NCBI GenBank assembly: GCA_003255025.1
Contig: QANY01008047.1
Coordinates: forward strand, 67,921 to 131,920
DNA from: Datisca glomerata
Taxonomy: Eukaryota; Streptophyta; Magnoliopsida; Cucurbitales; Datiscaceae
Direction of reading: 5' to 3'
Length of the DNA stretch: 64,000 nt
Part shown: piece after piece, positions 22,493 to 33,740 of the stretch
How the letters are laid out: every line of letters begins with the position of its first letter
How positions within the stretch are numbered: position 1 is the first letter of the stretch
Program-made: the position numbers and the translations under genes
Notes under the pieces: generated by a model
Databases searched by the model: none
Seen by the model: only the letters and a program-made list of their open reading frames with translations
Told to the model about the DNA's origin: nothing

Positions 22493-23039
22493 GCAAGAAA
22501 AAAGTATTCAGCAGTAAGAAACAAGAATTCAGAGTTAAGATGTATCTATAATTTGGAGCTTTAAATGGGTCAACTTTCAGAATACTCACTCAAAGACGAC
22601 AAGGTTCTATACCAAGCAACACTGAGAGGAATCCAAAAGAACAAGTAAATTCCATTACCCTTCGTAGTGGCAAGGAGTTAGTAGAACCGAAGAAAGAAAC
22701 AGTTGAAAGATCTCAACTAAATTGAAGCACAAACTGAGGTTCTAGGTGGTGATTTTATTGAGAACTCATAAAAGAAAAAAGACAAGCCTATGTCAAAGCT
22801 CTTCCCAATAATCGTCCACCTTATGACCCACCTATCCCATTCCTTCGACGATTCTGGAAGCAAAAACTGAACAAGCAGTTTTGTAAGTTTCTTGATGTGT
22901 TTAAGAAACTACATACAAACATCAATTTTACAAATGCTTTGAAACAAATACCGAACTATGTCATATTCATAAAAGAAATTCTCTCGAACAAGATAAAGCT
23001 AGAGGATTAAGAGACATTTGCATTTACTGTGGAGTGTAG

Positions 23040-23745
23040 TGCTATCTTGTAAAATAAATTGTCTCTGAAACTAAAGGACCCTAGGAGTTTTACTATTCCT
23101 TGCACCATTGAGACTTCATATTTTGAAAAGGCTCTATGTGATCTTGGAGATGGTATCAATTTGATCCATATTCAATTTACAAAAAGTTAGGTCTTGGAGA
23201 AGCTAAGACTGTGACGGTATCTTTACAGTTAGATGATCGATCTATCTGATAAACAAAGGGAATTATTGAAGACGTCTCGATAAATGTGAATAAATTTATT
23301 TTCCCAGCTGATTTTATTGTACTTGACATGGAGGAAACCAAGAAATTCCAAGTATTCTTCGTAGACCATTCTTAGCTATGGGAAGAACTCTTATTGATGT
23401 GCAAAAAAGAGAACTTATTTTGAGAGTGCAAGAAGATCAAGTAAATTTCAATGTCTTAAAAGCAATCAAACACCCAAATAATATGAATAGTTGTTTGCAG
23501 GTGGATAGTGCAGAATTATGAGAAGGTAAACCTAGACACCTACCATCTATTGAAAAACCACCAGTGTTATACCTCCACCTTTGGTACACCTTTATGGGAG
23601 AAGCATAAACTCTTTGTGTCATTATCTCTGCTTTGCTAAATGGTGAACAGGAAGACACGTTGCTGAGGGTGTTGAGAGAACATGAAATGGCCTTGGGGTG
23701 GTCAATTTCTGACACAAAGGGAATTTTAAAATTAGTGGACGAGTG
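23040..23745 (+). pseudogene. Athila-like protease remnant joined to the first residues of RT
   Basis: Broken frames contain LKDPRSFTIPCTIETSYFEKALCDLG (about 23070-23150), the protease start with its DLG catalytic triplet. ALIDVQKxELxLRVQ-like sequence follows. At about 23650-23735 LRVLREHEMALGWSISDTKGI, the RT entry of Athila pol, is readable. Homology stops there; the RT catalytic core onward is missing. Confidence 0.8.
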
Positions 23746-25354
23746 AAGCTTGGATGATCATTACGTCTGGCTGAAGACATTAAAGCAAGCGCTACAAGGA
23801 GGCAACCCAATTTTATTTCCATTTTATTTAATTATCTATTTATTTTACTTATTTTATTTTGATTTATTCAGGTTAAAAAAGCTATGGCGAATTTGGCTCA
23901 GACACCATTTTCCCCTCAATTGGAGACAAGGAACAATGTTGAGTATGACGAAGTTGAAATCTCATCCTTATTCGGGGGAGTCCTCTTTAATTACTCTTTT
24001 TACATTTTCTTCATTGAGGACAATGAAATTTTTAAGTTTGGGGGTGGTGATTTTGTAGTAACCAACACTAACACATATGATGAGATCGGTTTTGATTTAT
24101 TGATAATTTTGAGAAAAATGATGAATTTGTGTATTTGTGTGTGTTTGAACCAATTGTTGATTTACATTTCACTTGAGAATCCTGACATATTGAGCACCTA
24201 GCTATGAGCGATTATTTATCTTTTTACTTAGAGAAAGTTTATGTGACTTAAGAAATCATTATGATCTTATAAGTACTATAGAACCAGTTTGATTGTTGTT
24301 CGATGTTACAGGAAATTGTCACGTGCCACGATCCGTCTGTTACAGAAATTCTAGGCTATGTTTCACTTAAGACGTGATTTAGGCCATCTTTGGACCGTTT
24401 GAGCTTTTCAAGCCTAGATGTGGATAATTGTTTCCCTAGTCATCCCTGTTGAACCTAAATAACTATTTTTTATCACCCATGATAATTTCCTGACCTTATA
24501 AAAAGTTTTTCCTAGTAACCCTTTTTACTCATAATATTTGGATGTTTTAGGAAAATACTTGGAGCTATGACTATCTGGGTGGATGGGTGGAGTTTTGATA
24601 TATTTAAAAAAAAAACTTGTGAATAAGTTTGATTTCATAGCCTCTTGGAATTGAGTGACTATACTCGAAGGGGTATCTTAACACTTAATACCCTAAGACC
24701 AACTGGCTTGGGAGCTATTAGCTGATAGTTCATTAAGAAAAAGAGAAGCTTAAGGAAATAAAATTAAAAAAAAACAAGAAGAAGAATGGTTGAGCATGGT
24801 TGATAATTCAAGAGGTGGAATAACAAGTTTGGAGGTGTTACAGGAAAAGTTGAGTTAAGCTCGTTGATTCCTAGAATGCATGTGTGACTATGGGTAAAGA
24901 TTGAGCTGATATAATATCATTTATCCTACCCTAAATTCTAGATATACATTACAAGCCTACGAAAGTCCTAATGATCCTAAGTGTTGTGGTTTGAGTACAT
25001 TAGTGGAGAGCGACATAAAAAAATTGGCTTATGGAGTCCTAATCTTATTATAGATTAATGAATCCGCTCTTGCAATCCTTGGTTGCATAAACTAGTTTTA
25101 GACTAAGAATTTGGATGACTTAAGGTAACACACACGCACTCGAGGTTTTACAAAGTGAAATGTAAGTTGATGTTTGTATTGAAATTCCACATGATATCAC
25201 AATTTAGAAATTTTTCTTAGGTTATTGTTATTTTGAAATCTCTTAGGCAAGTTTAGTTAGTCAAAACATTTCGCCACTCTGTTTGTAGTTTTTCTTAATT
25301 AGAGTTTATTATTCATTTTGTTTAATTTTGTTTTCTCGAGGACTAGGGAAAAGT
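23746..25354 (+). other. 3' untranslated region of the Athila-like element
   Basis: No pol domains were found. The stretch runs from the truncated RT to the purine tract and is AT-rich. Athila elements have a long noncoding 3' region, so most of it can be that. Short open frames here (23750-24201) lack family features. Confidence 0.6.
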
Positions 25355-25370
25355 TAAGTTTGGGAGTATT
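25355..25370 (+). other. Polypurine tract of the Athila-like element
   Basis: AAGTTTGGGAGTATT lies directly before the TGATGAGTG start of the 3' LTR. Confidence 0.75.
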
Positions 25371-26620
25371 TGATGAGTGTGTTTCACACTCACATTTTAG
25401 GTAATCTTAACTTTAATTTTATTAGTTCTTTGAGTTTGATTATTTGATTTATGTTTGTTTACTTTTATTTTGTAGGTAAGATATTCTAGTGCATTTGGAA
25501 AGTTTGGAAGGCAAAAATACATATGAATCGAGAAGAGAACGGACCTGGATAGAAGGGCCAACATCGCCATGCTGAGAGGCAGTAGGACAACGCCGTGGAA
25601 GCTGTGATGCTGGGCGCTAAGAAATTATACAGGCGCTAGCGCGACATAAGAGAACCAGAACGCTGGCGTGATAAGAATGTTGTTATTTTCGATTTTTACT
25701 CTAATTTTATCGTTATAAAACCCTAGTATATAAATATAATTTTTTAGGGTTTTTGGAGAACTTTTTAGACATGAGAGGTAGAGAAGAGAGCTTTTTGGAG
25801 AGGAAACAAACACAAATCAAACCCAGACACGGATCTCAACTTCAATCCATTCTCAAATCTAGTTTTTCTTCTCTTTTCCTCTATGTTCATGGATACTGTT
25901 AGGATGTTTTCTTATTCTAGTATGTTCTAATTTTCTTATCTAGGGCTACGTCGTAGCCAAACCATAATTGTTCATATATTTTGATTTTCAATTCAATTGA
26001 TGTTTATTCAGTATTATTGAGTGTTATAATCTATTCTTAATGCTTATGATTGTCTGACCAACTATTGCATGATTTTTTTATTTAATTCTGAGTCTGAGAA
26101 GTAATGATTAAATTTGATCTTTGTTTATAACACCATTAGAATTTCATAAGTAGGAGATAATTATGGATCTAGTGTAGCAATTATAATTTCTTGTGCTTAA
26201 TAAGTTTTAATTTATTGAATCTTGACAGAGATGTGATATTAGTATTTTTTATTCATTGTTATCGATGCTTAAGAAAAATTGATAATTATATTAGAGAAAT
26301 TCGATGTCAATAATTTGATAAACATTGATTGATTGAGATTTAGAATTTAAAGCATGTTTAGTTTGGTGAAGTAAAAAACCCTAGAGCATTTAACGATTCA
26401 AATTTGAATTATTTTATCTTTATCAAATCTTTATTGTTTTAGTTTAATTAGAATTTTAACTTAATTAAAACTCTCAAATTTTTCATCATTCTCAATTAGA
26501 ATTAAAGTCTAGTTGCTTTCAATAATTAATATCAATCAATCATGTGGACGATACTCTATTTCATAAAATTTTATTACTTGACAATGATAATGTACACTTG
26601 CACTCTAGAAACTCGTAACA
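25371..26620 (+). repeat. 3' LTR of the Athila-like element
   Basis: It is collinear with 19822-21125, sharing GAGTGTGTTTCACACTCA at the start and GTACACTTGCACTCTAGAAA at the end. It lacks the minisatellite expansion of the 5' LTR. Confidence 0.9.
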
Positions 26621-27330
26621 CTGATCACTTATGGCGACGAGTATTCGATCACGAGAAGAGTTGACTGGCCTCAAGTTGGCGAATCTGTCAACCTTTAATT
26701 GTTTGAGCATATCCTAATCAACTAGACTTGGGTCTTCTTAGGCCTTCAACTTATCAAGGTGTCGGTTAAAGTCCTTATCATCCTCTTTAGGTCTTCCCCT
26801 TCCTCGATTCTCCTTGCGATTAGTGCGTTCTGCCCCTATGCTGACAGGAGCTCGATAACACTCATATACTTATGGGCTCTTCTTAGTAGTTCCACAAAGC
26901 TTGTAGGAGGGTTCTCAGCTAAGTACCACAAAAAGAGTGATGGCGGGCATTTTGAATCGAGGTGGCATATATGCTCTTATTATCTCTTCTATGAAAGGAG
27001 GCTCAACCTACTCTAAGAAATATTTTGCTGAAAAGGGAATCTGACTACGAAACACTCTTTACGTGTCTCTGATCTGAGCCCTTAGTTGTTCTATCTTGAC
27101 TCCAAACCTCACGCCGCTATCTGCGATGGCCTCAGTTTCTGTTTGGGCCTTCCTCTAATGTGTAGCTCGTCTAGGGTTTATGGAAAGCCCTGTGTGGTTA
27201 GGTTGCTCCTCAGAGCCTTCGAGGTTAGACTCGTGATAGTTACGATGACTAGTCAAGTCCAGGTGGTTCAAAGCTTCGGTGAGTGCTCGAACCTATTCTC
27301 TAATGTGGTAATGTTGTTTCGCTAAGTCAT
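26621..27330 (-). pseudogene. Tat-like gypsy gag, N-terminal part
   Basis: Read on the minus strand from about 27330, a coiled-coil-like ALTEALNHLDLTSHRNYHE is followed by an Asn/Pro linker. IIRAYMPPRFKMPAI is the well-known gag entry motif (AYMPPKFKMP) at about 26970. Further down, HLDKLKA and VDRFANLRPVNSSRDRI lead to the insertion point. Frame breaks and stops are frequent. It continues across the Athila-like element to 19821. Confidence 0.75.
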
Positions 27331-27419
27331 AGTTGGTCTTTAGTAGGCAATCCTTTAAGGAGGTTGAGGCAGCTTAGGGTTGGACACCTCAGACGCTCGC
27401 ATTGAGCATAAGGCGATGG

Positions 27420-28435
27420 TTTAGATTCTGCTGGACCTTCGACTCATCTTAGGTTAGAGGTTGAATTTACGTGAAAATCAAGTTTTTTGAAGTCTTCCCC
27501 AAAGATAGTTCCAAATGTTTTTAAGAAATTTTAGGCTATTGGTTGATTAAACCATAATAAGGTTATATGAAAGAAAAAATGATGTTAAGGGTATTAGGGT
27601 GAATAAGGGAGGGCCTTCGTCCTTGGATCTTGCCCTTTGAGACCTGCAAAGGGGGGAAGACAACTAAGTGACCGAATTATGAGGGGGTGGTATCCTTGTA
27701 GCCCCTCCAAAGCTTAAGTTAGATCAGTGAGAGTTGGAACAAAAGTAATGAAGTAAAGGGCGTTATTGAGAAAATGATTACATATCTTTCACCATGGTGG
27801 CCCACCTATTTATGGTGTGGGTTTGTTGATTGTGGCTTAAGACATTGTACGATTTATTCTCAACCATACAATAGCATTTCAACTTACTTTGTTCCTCCAA
27901 TTGGGAGTTGTTTCTAAATGCTTCCAGTCTATGGCCTCAGCTCATTTGGTGCATTAGGGATACGGTCTGATGAGGACTGATGTCATAAGGCAGTCCAACC
28001 TGTTATTGTACTAAGACGTGAAGGCTTGGAGTTCAACCATTGGCTTCTTAGTAATAAATGCTCTACCATGGTCGGGCTTATTAGTACCTAATTCCATATG
28101 TCTGGTAGTATGTTATTCGCGTCATCTTTTGGTTGTCTAGGATGTTATTAATGCGGCTGATGACACACTGTGTCGTCGACGAGATTCCCTCCTTGCCAAT
28201 CCCCGATTGCCACAATGAGGTTCATTTGGCTTGAGTCTCCATTATCTTAAGAGTCTTTTGAAGACTTAGGCGTTTCTAGTTACTTACTTCAACCTAGGTA
28301 GTCTTGATACTAATGAGGTCTTATCCACATCACAGTAATATTCTGCTAGTGAATCCTCTTTGCTTTAGACCCGATGCTTGTTCGCTCACAACCGAGACCT
28401 CTTCTTTCATGTTCATGCCCCCTGCGTGCTCTAGG
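27420..28435. repeat. Left copy of a gypsy-type LTR (homologous to 30460-31480)
   Basis: It shares TTGGACCTTC-GCTCATCTT, GGTTGATTAAACCATAATAAGGTTA, a GGGGGGAAG block and ACCTGTTATTGTACTAAGA with the copy at 30460. The homology begins at about 27420 and can be followed to at least 28435. The left copy may extend to about 29130, since its partner is truncated. The gag on the minus strand starts only about 90 bp to its left. Confidence 0.75.
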
Positions 28436-28439
28436 CCTG

Positions 28440-28880
28440 GAATTGACACATAAGCTTATGGCTCGACTAAACTTGGTTTTATCAAGGGGGCCTCGCATAA
28501 CTGCCAAGGCCTCTTTTATTGAGAGCATCGGCTAAATCCTGAGGCTTTCATCCTGAGGCCTTGGTATAAGTGTCGAGGCCTCTTGCCTTGAGGGCCTGTG
28601 CAAAATCCCGAGGCTTCCATCTTGAAGCCTTAACATAATTCTCGAGGTCTCTCATCTTGAGGCCTCGCTATAACGGCTGAGGCTTCCATCTAGAGGGCTT
28701 GGCATAACGGCTGAGGCTTCCATCTAGAGGCCTCGACATAACGGTCTAGACCCCTTGCCTTTCAAGCATCCGTAAAATGTCAAGGCTTTTATTTCAGCGA
28801 CCTTGGCGAAACTACTGAGGCCCTCCCTTTATTCTGGCCTTAACATATGTGCCTAAATCAAGGCATCCATGAAACTATTG
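28440..28880. repeat. Minisatellite of GAGGCTTCCATC-type units
   Basis: Imperfect units of roughly 35-40 bp, such as GAGGCTTCCATCTAGAGG-CTTGGCATAACGGCT, recur at least seven times. No coding role is seen. Confidence 0.7.
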
Positions 28881-29105
28881 CCTTGGGAGATTTATGGTAT
28901 AACATTTTCCCCCCAATCCGATGAGCTTCTAGTTCTCGAGCTCATGGGGCTACGACTTTTTACTTTACCAAGGGTATAGATATTTGTGCATCGAAGTGAG
29001 CCTTCACTTAATGATTACAAGTCATATTTATTATGATGTAGGTCAAAGCCATCTGCCCTGCCCAATTAAACTCTCCCTGGATGGCTTAGATCTCTTATGA
29101 CCCTT

Positions 29106-29113
29106 TATAAATA
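29106..29113 (+). promoter_or_regulatory. TATA box upstream of the opposite-strand ORF
   Basis: TATAAATA lies 74 bp before the ATG at 29187, with a CT-rich leader between. It would drive transcription on the plus strand, opposite to the neighbouring gag. Confidence 0.5.
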
Positions 29114-29186
29114 AAGAGTGTGTCTCCTCCCAATTATGCATTTTCACTTCTCATTATTTCACAAAATTATTTATTTTAAATCTTAG

Positions 29187-30300
29187 ATGTCTTCAACCTC
29201 TAATTCTTCTAATGATCCCTTGCATGAGGCGACACACTCACACGCCTTAGAGTCTTCTTATAAGTCCAAAGACTCAGCTCTAGTAGCTAAGATCGATGGC
29301 CCGATATATCGTCTGTGCATGGGAGAGCAAAGGTCAGGACCTTTATCTCGACTCTTTGCTCTAGCCCGCGCTGAACCCGCATTTGGTGGTAGGCACACTG
29401 TAGTCAAAGTCTGTCGAGCATCTCTAAGAGTCAGGAGTAAGGCGCAGTCGTCGGGCATCGCGGTAGGTTCACGATGAGCTGGGGTGTGGTCGTAGAACAC
29501 TGAGCCTGAAGTTGGGTTTGGAGCGACAGCGTCGTGGGTGGTGGGTCATTCAGAGGATGAAATGGTTGCTTCGTCGGTGACTAATTGGTATGGGGCCAAA
29601 ATGATGGTTTCGCTGGTGACGAATCACTCCGAGGATGAAGTGATGGGTTCAAAGGAAGATGAGGTTGAAGCTCGTGCATAGGCTGCTAACTTACGGGGAG
29701 CTAACCTCATTGAGGCCGAGGTTGTAGCCCTTCCAGAGGAACCTAGTCATTTCACCTCTGAGACATATGTCAAACCAGTGAGTAGTGGCTTCAAAATGGA
29801 TGAAAGTAAGACACTAGTGACTGAGGAAGGGCTTCTTAGCTTGAGGGAGAAATACTCGGGAGAGCTTGCTAGCGGAACTCCTCCGAGTGAGGTAGCCTTT
29901 TGCCAATCTCTCTTAGTCGCTGGGGTACATTTTCTGTTCAATGATCTTATTAGAGTCACACTTCACCAGTCTAGATTGGCCTATTTTCAGCTTGTTTTGA
30001 ACGCCTATAGACATATATTACGTTTGTCTTCATTGTGAGTAAATCTATTGCGTTCGGATTTTGATTTTAGCATCGTTGAATATTTATTTCACTTGAAACA
30101 TAACCCTGCTTGCGTGGGTACCTATTATTTCTCTCCGCAGGGCTCTAAGTCTGAATGCCCGATCAAAGACATTCCTTCGGCTAATAAGAAATGGTTTATT
30201 AATTGGTTTTTCGTGGGGTGCTAGTGGGAGAGGCACTTTGAGCATCAGTTTCCAGAGATGTCTGTCATGACTCATTTCAGCCCTACGTCAGCCGTTCTTC
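29187..30300 (+). pseudogene. 'Putative gypsy type transposon' ORF (Transposase_28/plant-mobile-like), antisense to gag
   Basis: The first open piece is 29187-29477 (Ser-rich start). After a frame break the reading resumes before 29778 and runs past an in-frame TGA at 30036 to about 30300. Recognisable blocks are EEGLLSLREKY, GVHFLFNDLIRVTLHQSRLAYFQLVLNAYRHI and SANKKWFINWFFV, the pattern of the extra protein encoded by many Tat-lineage gypsy elements. Its role in the element is unknown. It lies between two LTR copies on the strand opposite to the adjoining gag, as described for antisense additional ORFs of that lineage. Confidence 0.65.
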
Positions 30301-30459
30301 ATGCATGTACATTTTTGCATATATTCTTTTTGTTTTTTTACTATGTACCTTGTTGTTTGAGTATTCCTTCTTGATTTCTACTACAAGTCACACGCTCAAG
30401 CATCTGATGCTTGATGAAGGGGTGAGGTGACAACTAGACCTTGCTCTTTTTTTTTTAAG

Positions 30460-31480
30460 TTAGATTATGTTGGACCTTCAGCTCATCTTGGGTTCAGAGG
30501 TTGAAACGACGTGAAAATCAAGTTTTTTGAGGCCTTTCCCATAGACGCCGCCAAATGCTTTAAAGAAATATTAGGTTATTTGTTGATTAAACCATAATAA
30601 GGTTAGATGAAAGAAAAAATGAAGTTAAGGGTATTGGGGGGAATAAGGGAGGAGTCTTCGTCCCTGGATCTTGCCCTTTAAAACCTGTAAAGGGGGGAAG
30701 CCAACTAGGTGACCGAATTATGAGGGGGGGGGGGGTCTCTTTGCTGTTTATCTAAAGCTTAAGTTTGATCAGTGAGAGGGTAAACAGAAGTAATGAAGTA
30801 AATGGTGTTGTTGAGAAAATGATTGCATACCATTCACCATGGTGTCCCCCCTATTTATAGTGTCGGCTTATTGATTGGGGCTTGAGACATTGTACGATTT
30901 ATTCTCAACCCTACAATAGCATTTAACCTTAATCTGTTCCTCCAACAAGATATTGATCGATGGCTCGATATATCGTCTGTGCATTAGGGATACAATTTGA
31001 TGAATGTTGATGTTATAAGTCAGTCCAACCTGTTATTGTACTAAGATGTAGAGGCTTGGAGTTTAACCATTGGATTCTTGGAATTAAATGTTCTGCCATG
31101 GTCAGGCTTATTAGTACCTAATTCCAAGTGTCTGAGACTATGTTATTCCCGTCGACTACTGGTTGGCTAGGACGTTATTAATGCAGCTGATGACACATTG
31201 TGTTGTCGGCGGGATTCACGCCTTTGCCAATCCTGAACTACCACGATGAGGTTCATTCGACCTTAATCTCACTTCTCTTAAGAGTATTTTGAAGACTTGC
31301 GCGTTTCTAATGACTTGCTTCGACCTAAGTAGTCTTAGATACTAATGAGGTCTTATCCTCACCACAGTGATATTTTACTAGTGAGTCCTCTTGGCTTCAG
31401 ACCCGATGTTTGTTCACTCATTACCGTGACCTCTTCCTTCGTGTTCGCGCCCTTGGCGTACTCTGGGCTTATAGCTTGGT
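30460..31480. repeat. Right copy of the gypsy-type LTR, truncated
   Basis: It is collinear with 27420-28435 apart from small indels. It carries a G-run of ten at about 30724-30734 and a replaced patch at about 30945-30980. Homology stops near 31480 at the start of a foldback sequence. Confidence 0.75.
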
Positions 31481-31483
31481 CTT

Positions 31484-32132
31484 GAACACTTCATGATATA
31501 TTACAATACGATCTTGTAGTCATCTTGTACAATACACTATGACTACAAGATCATCTTGGAATGCATCATGAAGTGAAGTATTCAAGCAGAGAGAATAGGA
31601 GACAAATAACCATAGTTCAAAAATCTTGTACGACAGAAGCCCAAAGAAACCTAGAAACCCAGAGAAACCCTAGAGAAAAACCCTGAAACCTAAGAAAGAA
31701 ACATATATTGTTGTGAAGTTAAGCTAGTGCTGTGAACTTGAAAGATTTGAAAGAGAGATGAAGTCAGAGAGAGAGAGAGAGATAGAGAGAGAGGGAGAGA
31801 GAGAGAGATGCTGTGATTTCAAGAGAGGGAGAGAATGGTGTGATTTCAAGTAAGAGAAAACGAACAAATGAGAGACTACACGAAGAATTGAGATAAAGTA
31901 TTAGATAAGTTACTTTTGAAAAAAGTGTAATGATGACATCTTAAAACTGATTTTATTTCTTTATTTCTTATTTTCCTTTTGCGGATTTTGAAATTTGTGA
32001 AATGACAGTCTGATTACTTCACCGGCTAACTTTTAATGAAGGGTGGGCCATGGGTATAGTTTAGCGAAAATTAGTGTAGGGATATACTTTAGCAAATAAG
32101 GTTTTCTAGGGGTATACTTAAGGCAAAAATCC
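31484..32132. mobile_element. Foldback/TIR element fragment related to the 2.4-11.6 kb composite
   Basis: The left part is a hairpin. CTTGAACACTTCATGAT and GATCTTGTAGTC at 31490-31540 are matched in inverted order by GACTACAAGATC and ATCATGAAGTGAAGTATTCAAG at 31541-31588. A GA-rich tract (about 31760-31812) follows. The right end reads AGTGTAGGGATATACTTTAGCAAA and finishes in GGCAAAAATCC at 32132, resembling the GTGTAGGGGTTCAGTTTAGCAAAAAATCC end at 11637. No left end of the same type was found. Confidence 0.5.
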
Positions 32133-33740
32133 TTCATTTAAATTGGTCCCTAATTCCATTTGTTTTGAATTTTCTCATGTTAAAGTTGGTGCGAGCTGGT
32201 TAGTAGCAAACATATGTGCACGAGCTACCGCATTAGCTATTGTGTCTACCTGGTGTGAGTGAGCTTGTTTTTGCTATCTTCGTCCTGCTGCTCTCTCTTG
32301 TGCTCGTTGTCGTCTATGCTCTTCCTCTAGCTCTCGTGCTGGTCGTGTCATGGATGGAATGTGTTGGGAATCACGTTTGGGGGAGGTTTGGGAGTCGTGT
32401 GGAGTTTGGTAGTAATGCCTGGTTTTCCTTTTGTTTTCTTTTGCTCTGTTGATTTGTTTTTTTGACTCGATGTTGTGGTCCACCGGTACAACATTGTGGT
32501 CTGAGCTTTTTCAAGCTCTTTGAGCCTTTCGTATTATTAAGTGAGTGTTGTTTGTTTGTGCTGACTTAGTCAGCTTGTTCTCTTGCATAGATCATTTGGG
32601 TCTGTTAAAACTTCATTTTCATTTGCATGTGAGTTTAATCCCTTCATCCAGCCAATTGATAGGCCTATTGGGACTGTATTTATTCTGTTTTGAGATGCCA
32701 AGGAACTACGATCTTGCCTTTCTCAAGCTGAGTTAGTTGAGGTTTGGATGCTTTGAGTGCTGGGTTGTTCCCCCACCTGAAAAATCTATTAGAACACATC
32801 CAAGGCGAAGCAAAGACGAAAAAGAGATGTCGGAATCTCAGACATACTGACCCTAACAGTTGTGCTTAAAGTACGGGTAGATGCTAAGGTTGTCAAAGAT
32901 GGCAGCTAATGACAAAACTAATAATTTTTGTGGGATTTGCTTCTTCTTACTTACGGAAGCTTTGTTGCTGACTTGTCTTTTTTCCTTCCATGATATAGCC
33001 CTAAGAAGGTGGGGATATCCGGAATTGTCAAAGATGTAGGAAAGCTATATAGATTTTTCAAGTTGAGCTGTTGTAGCTGGAAAATCTTTCCTTGTGTACA
33101 TGTTTTCTTTAGCTACGATACATTTAACCCTAAATATCGACATGGTCAAGGTCCACGCTCATACCAAGGCATACTAGTCACATTTCCTCCAATCCACATA
33201 GAATTTTGTAACTGTGCAGAAGATTAACATATTAGCCTAGACTTGTTATCTCTATACAGACCGTATCACGATAAAGATACTAGTAAGAACAGAGAATCAA
33301 CAACATTCAAATGATGGCGCCACCAACATAGTACTAAGAAACTAGAAGTAGATGCCAGCTCTTTTCAAGGGGAAAGGAGATTCCACAAAGAATTATAAAA
33401 TAGTCTTGAATTGAATACAGAAAACCAGTCGTAAGGTTATGATGAAGGAAACTGCAACAAAAATGCAATCCAATCCCACTCTATACATAGATAAATACAG
33501 TAACCCTGCAGAGAAGTTTTGGTTTTCTGAAATAGACAACTGATTGACCACGTGTTTGAGACCAAAGTTAAGTCAGTCTAGTATGAGAACAATTTATTCT
33601 AATATGATATTGAAGAGCGAAAAAATACAAAACAGGGTACATCACAAAACAAATTATCGAAGCAAAGGAAAAAAAAAGAAGAGAAAACTTAGATCAGCTT
33701 TGACATACACCGCACGTGATCATAAAAGATTCAGATCACA
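32133..33740. other. Intergenic DNA downstream of the PPR gene, no gene established
   Basis: Several open frames (32240-32452, 32545-32736, 33009-33227) are hydrophobic or without recognised motif. A short KKVGISG-like reading at 33003 recalls ribosomal protein eL43 but does not continue. The 3' untranslated region of the PPR gene should occupy the part next to 33740. Confidence 0.45.

Larger units (their letters stand above)
19822..26620 (+). mobile_element. Athila-like Ty3/gypsy retrotransposon (6.8 kb), inserted in the gypsy gag
   Basis: LTRs of about 1.3 and 1.25 kb start T(G)GATGAGTGTGTTTCACACTCA and end CGTAACA. They flank an interior with a tRNA-Asp-type primer site, gag, a protease remnant, only the opening of RT, and a purine tract. 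RT, RNase H and integrase are deleted. The insertion separates two halves of the same minus-strand gag (19366-19821 and 26621-27330), which proves it is younger than that element. A clean target duplication was not seen. Confidence 0.88.

Noticed and set aside
19822..26620. Exact 5-bp target duplication for the Athila-like element
   Set aside because: TCTTG on the left and CTGAT on the right do not match, so no duplication is claimed.
33003..33227. Possible ribosomal protein eL43 fragment (KKVGISG)
   Set aside because: Only seven or eight residues match and the next block diverges, so chance is as likely.
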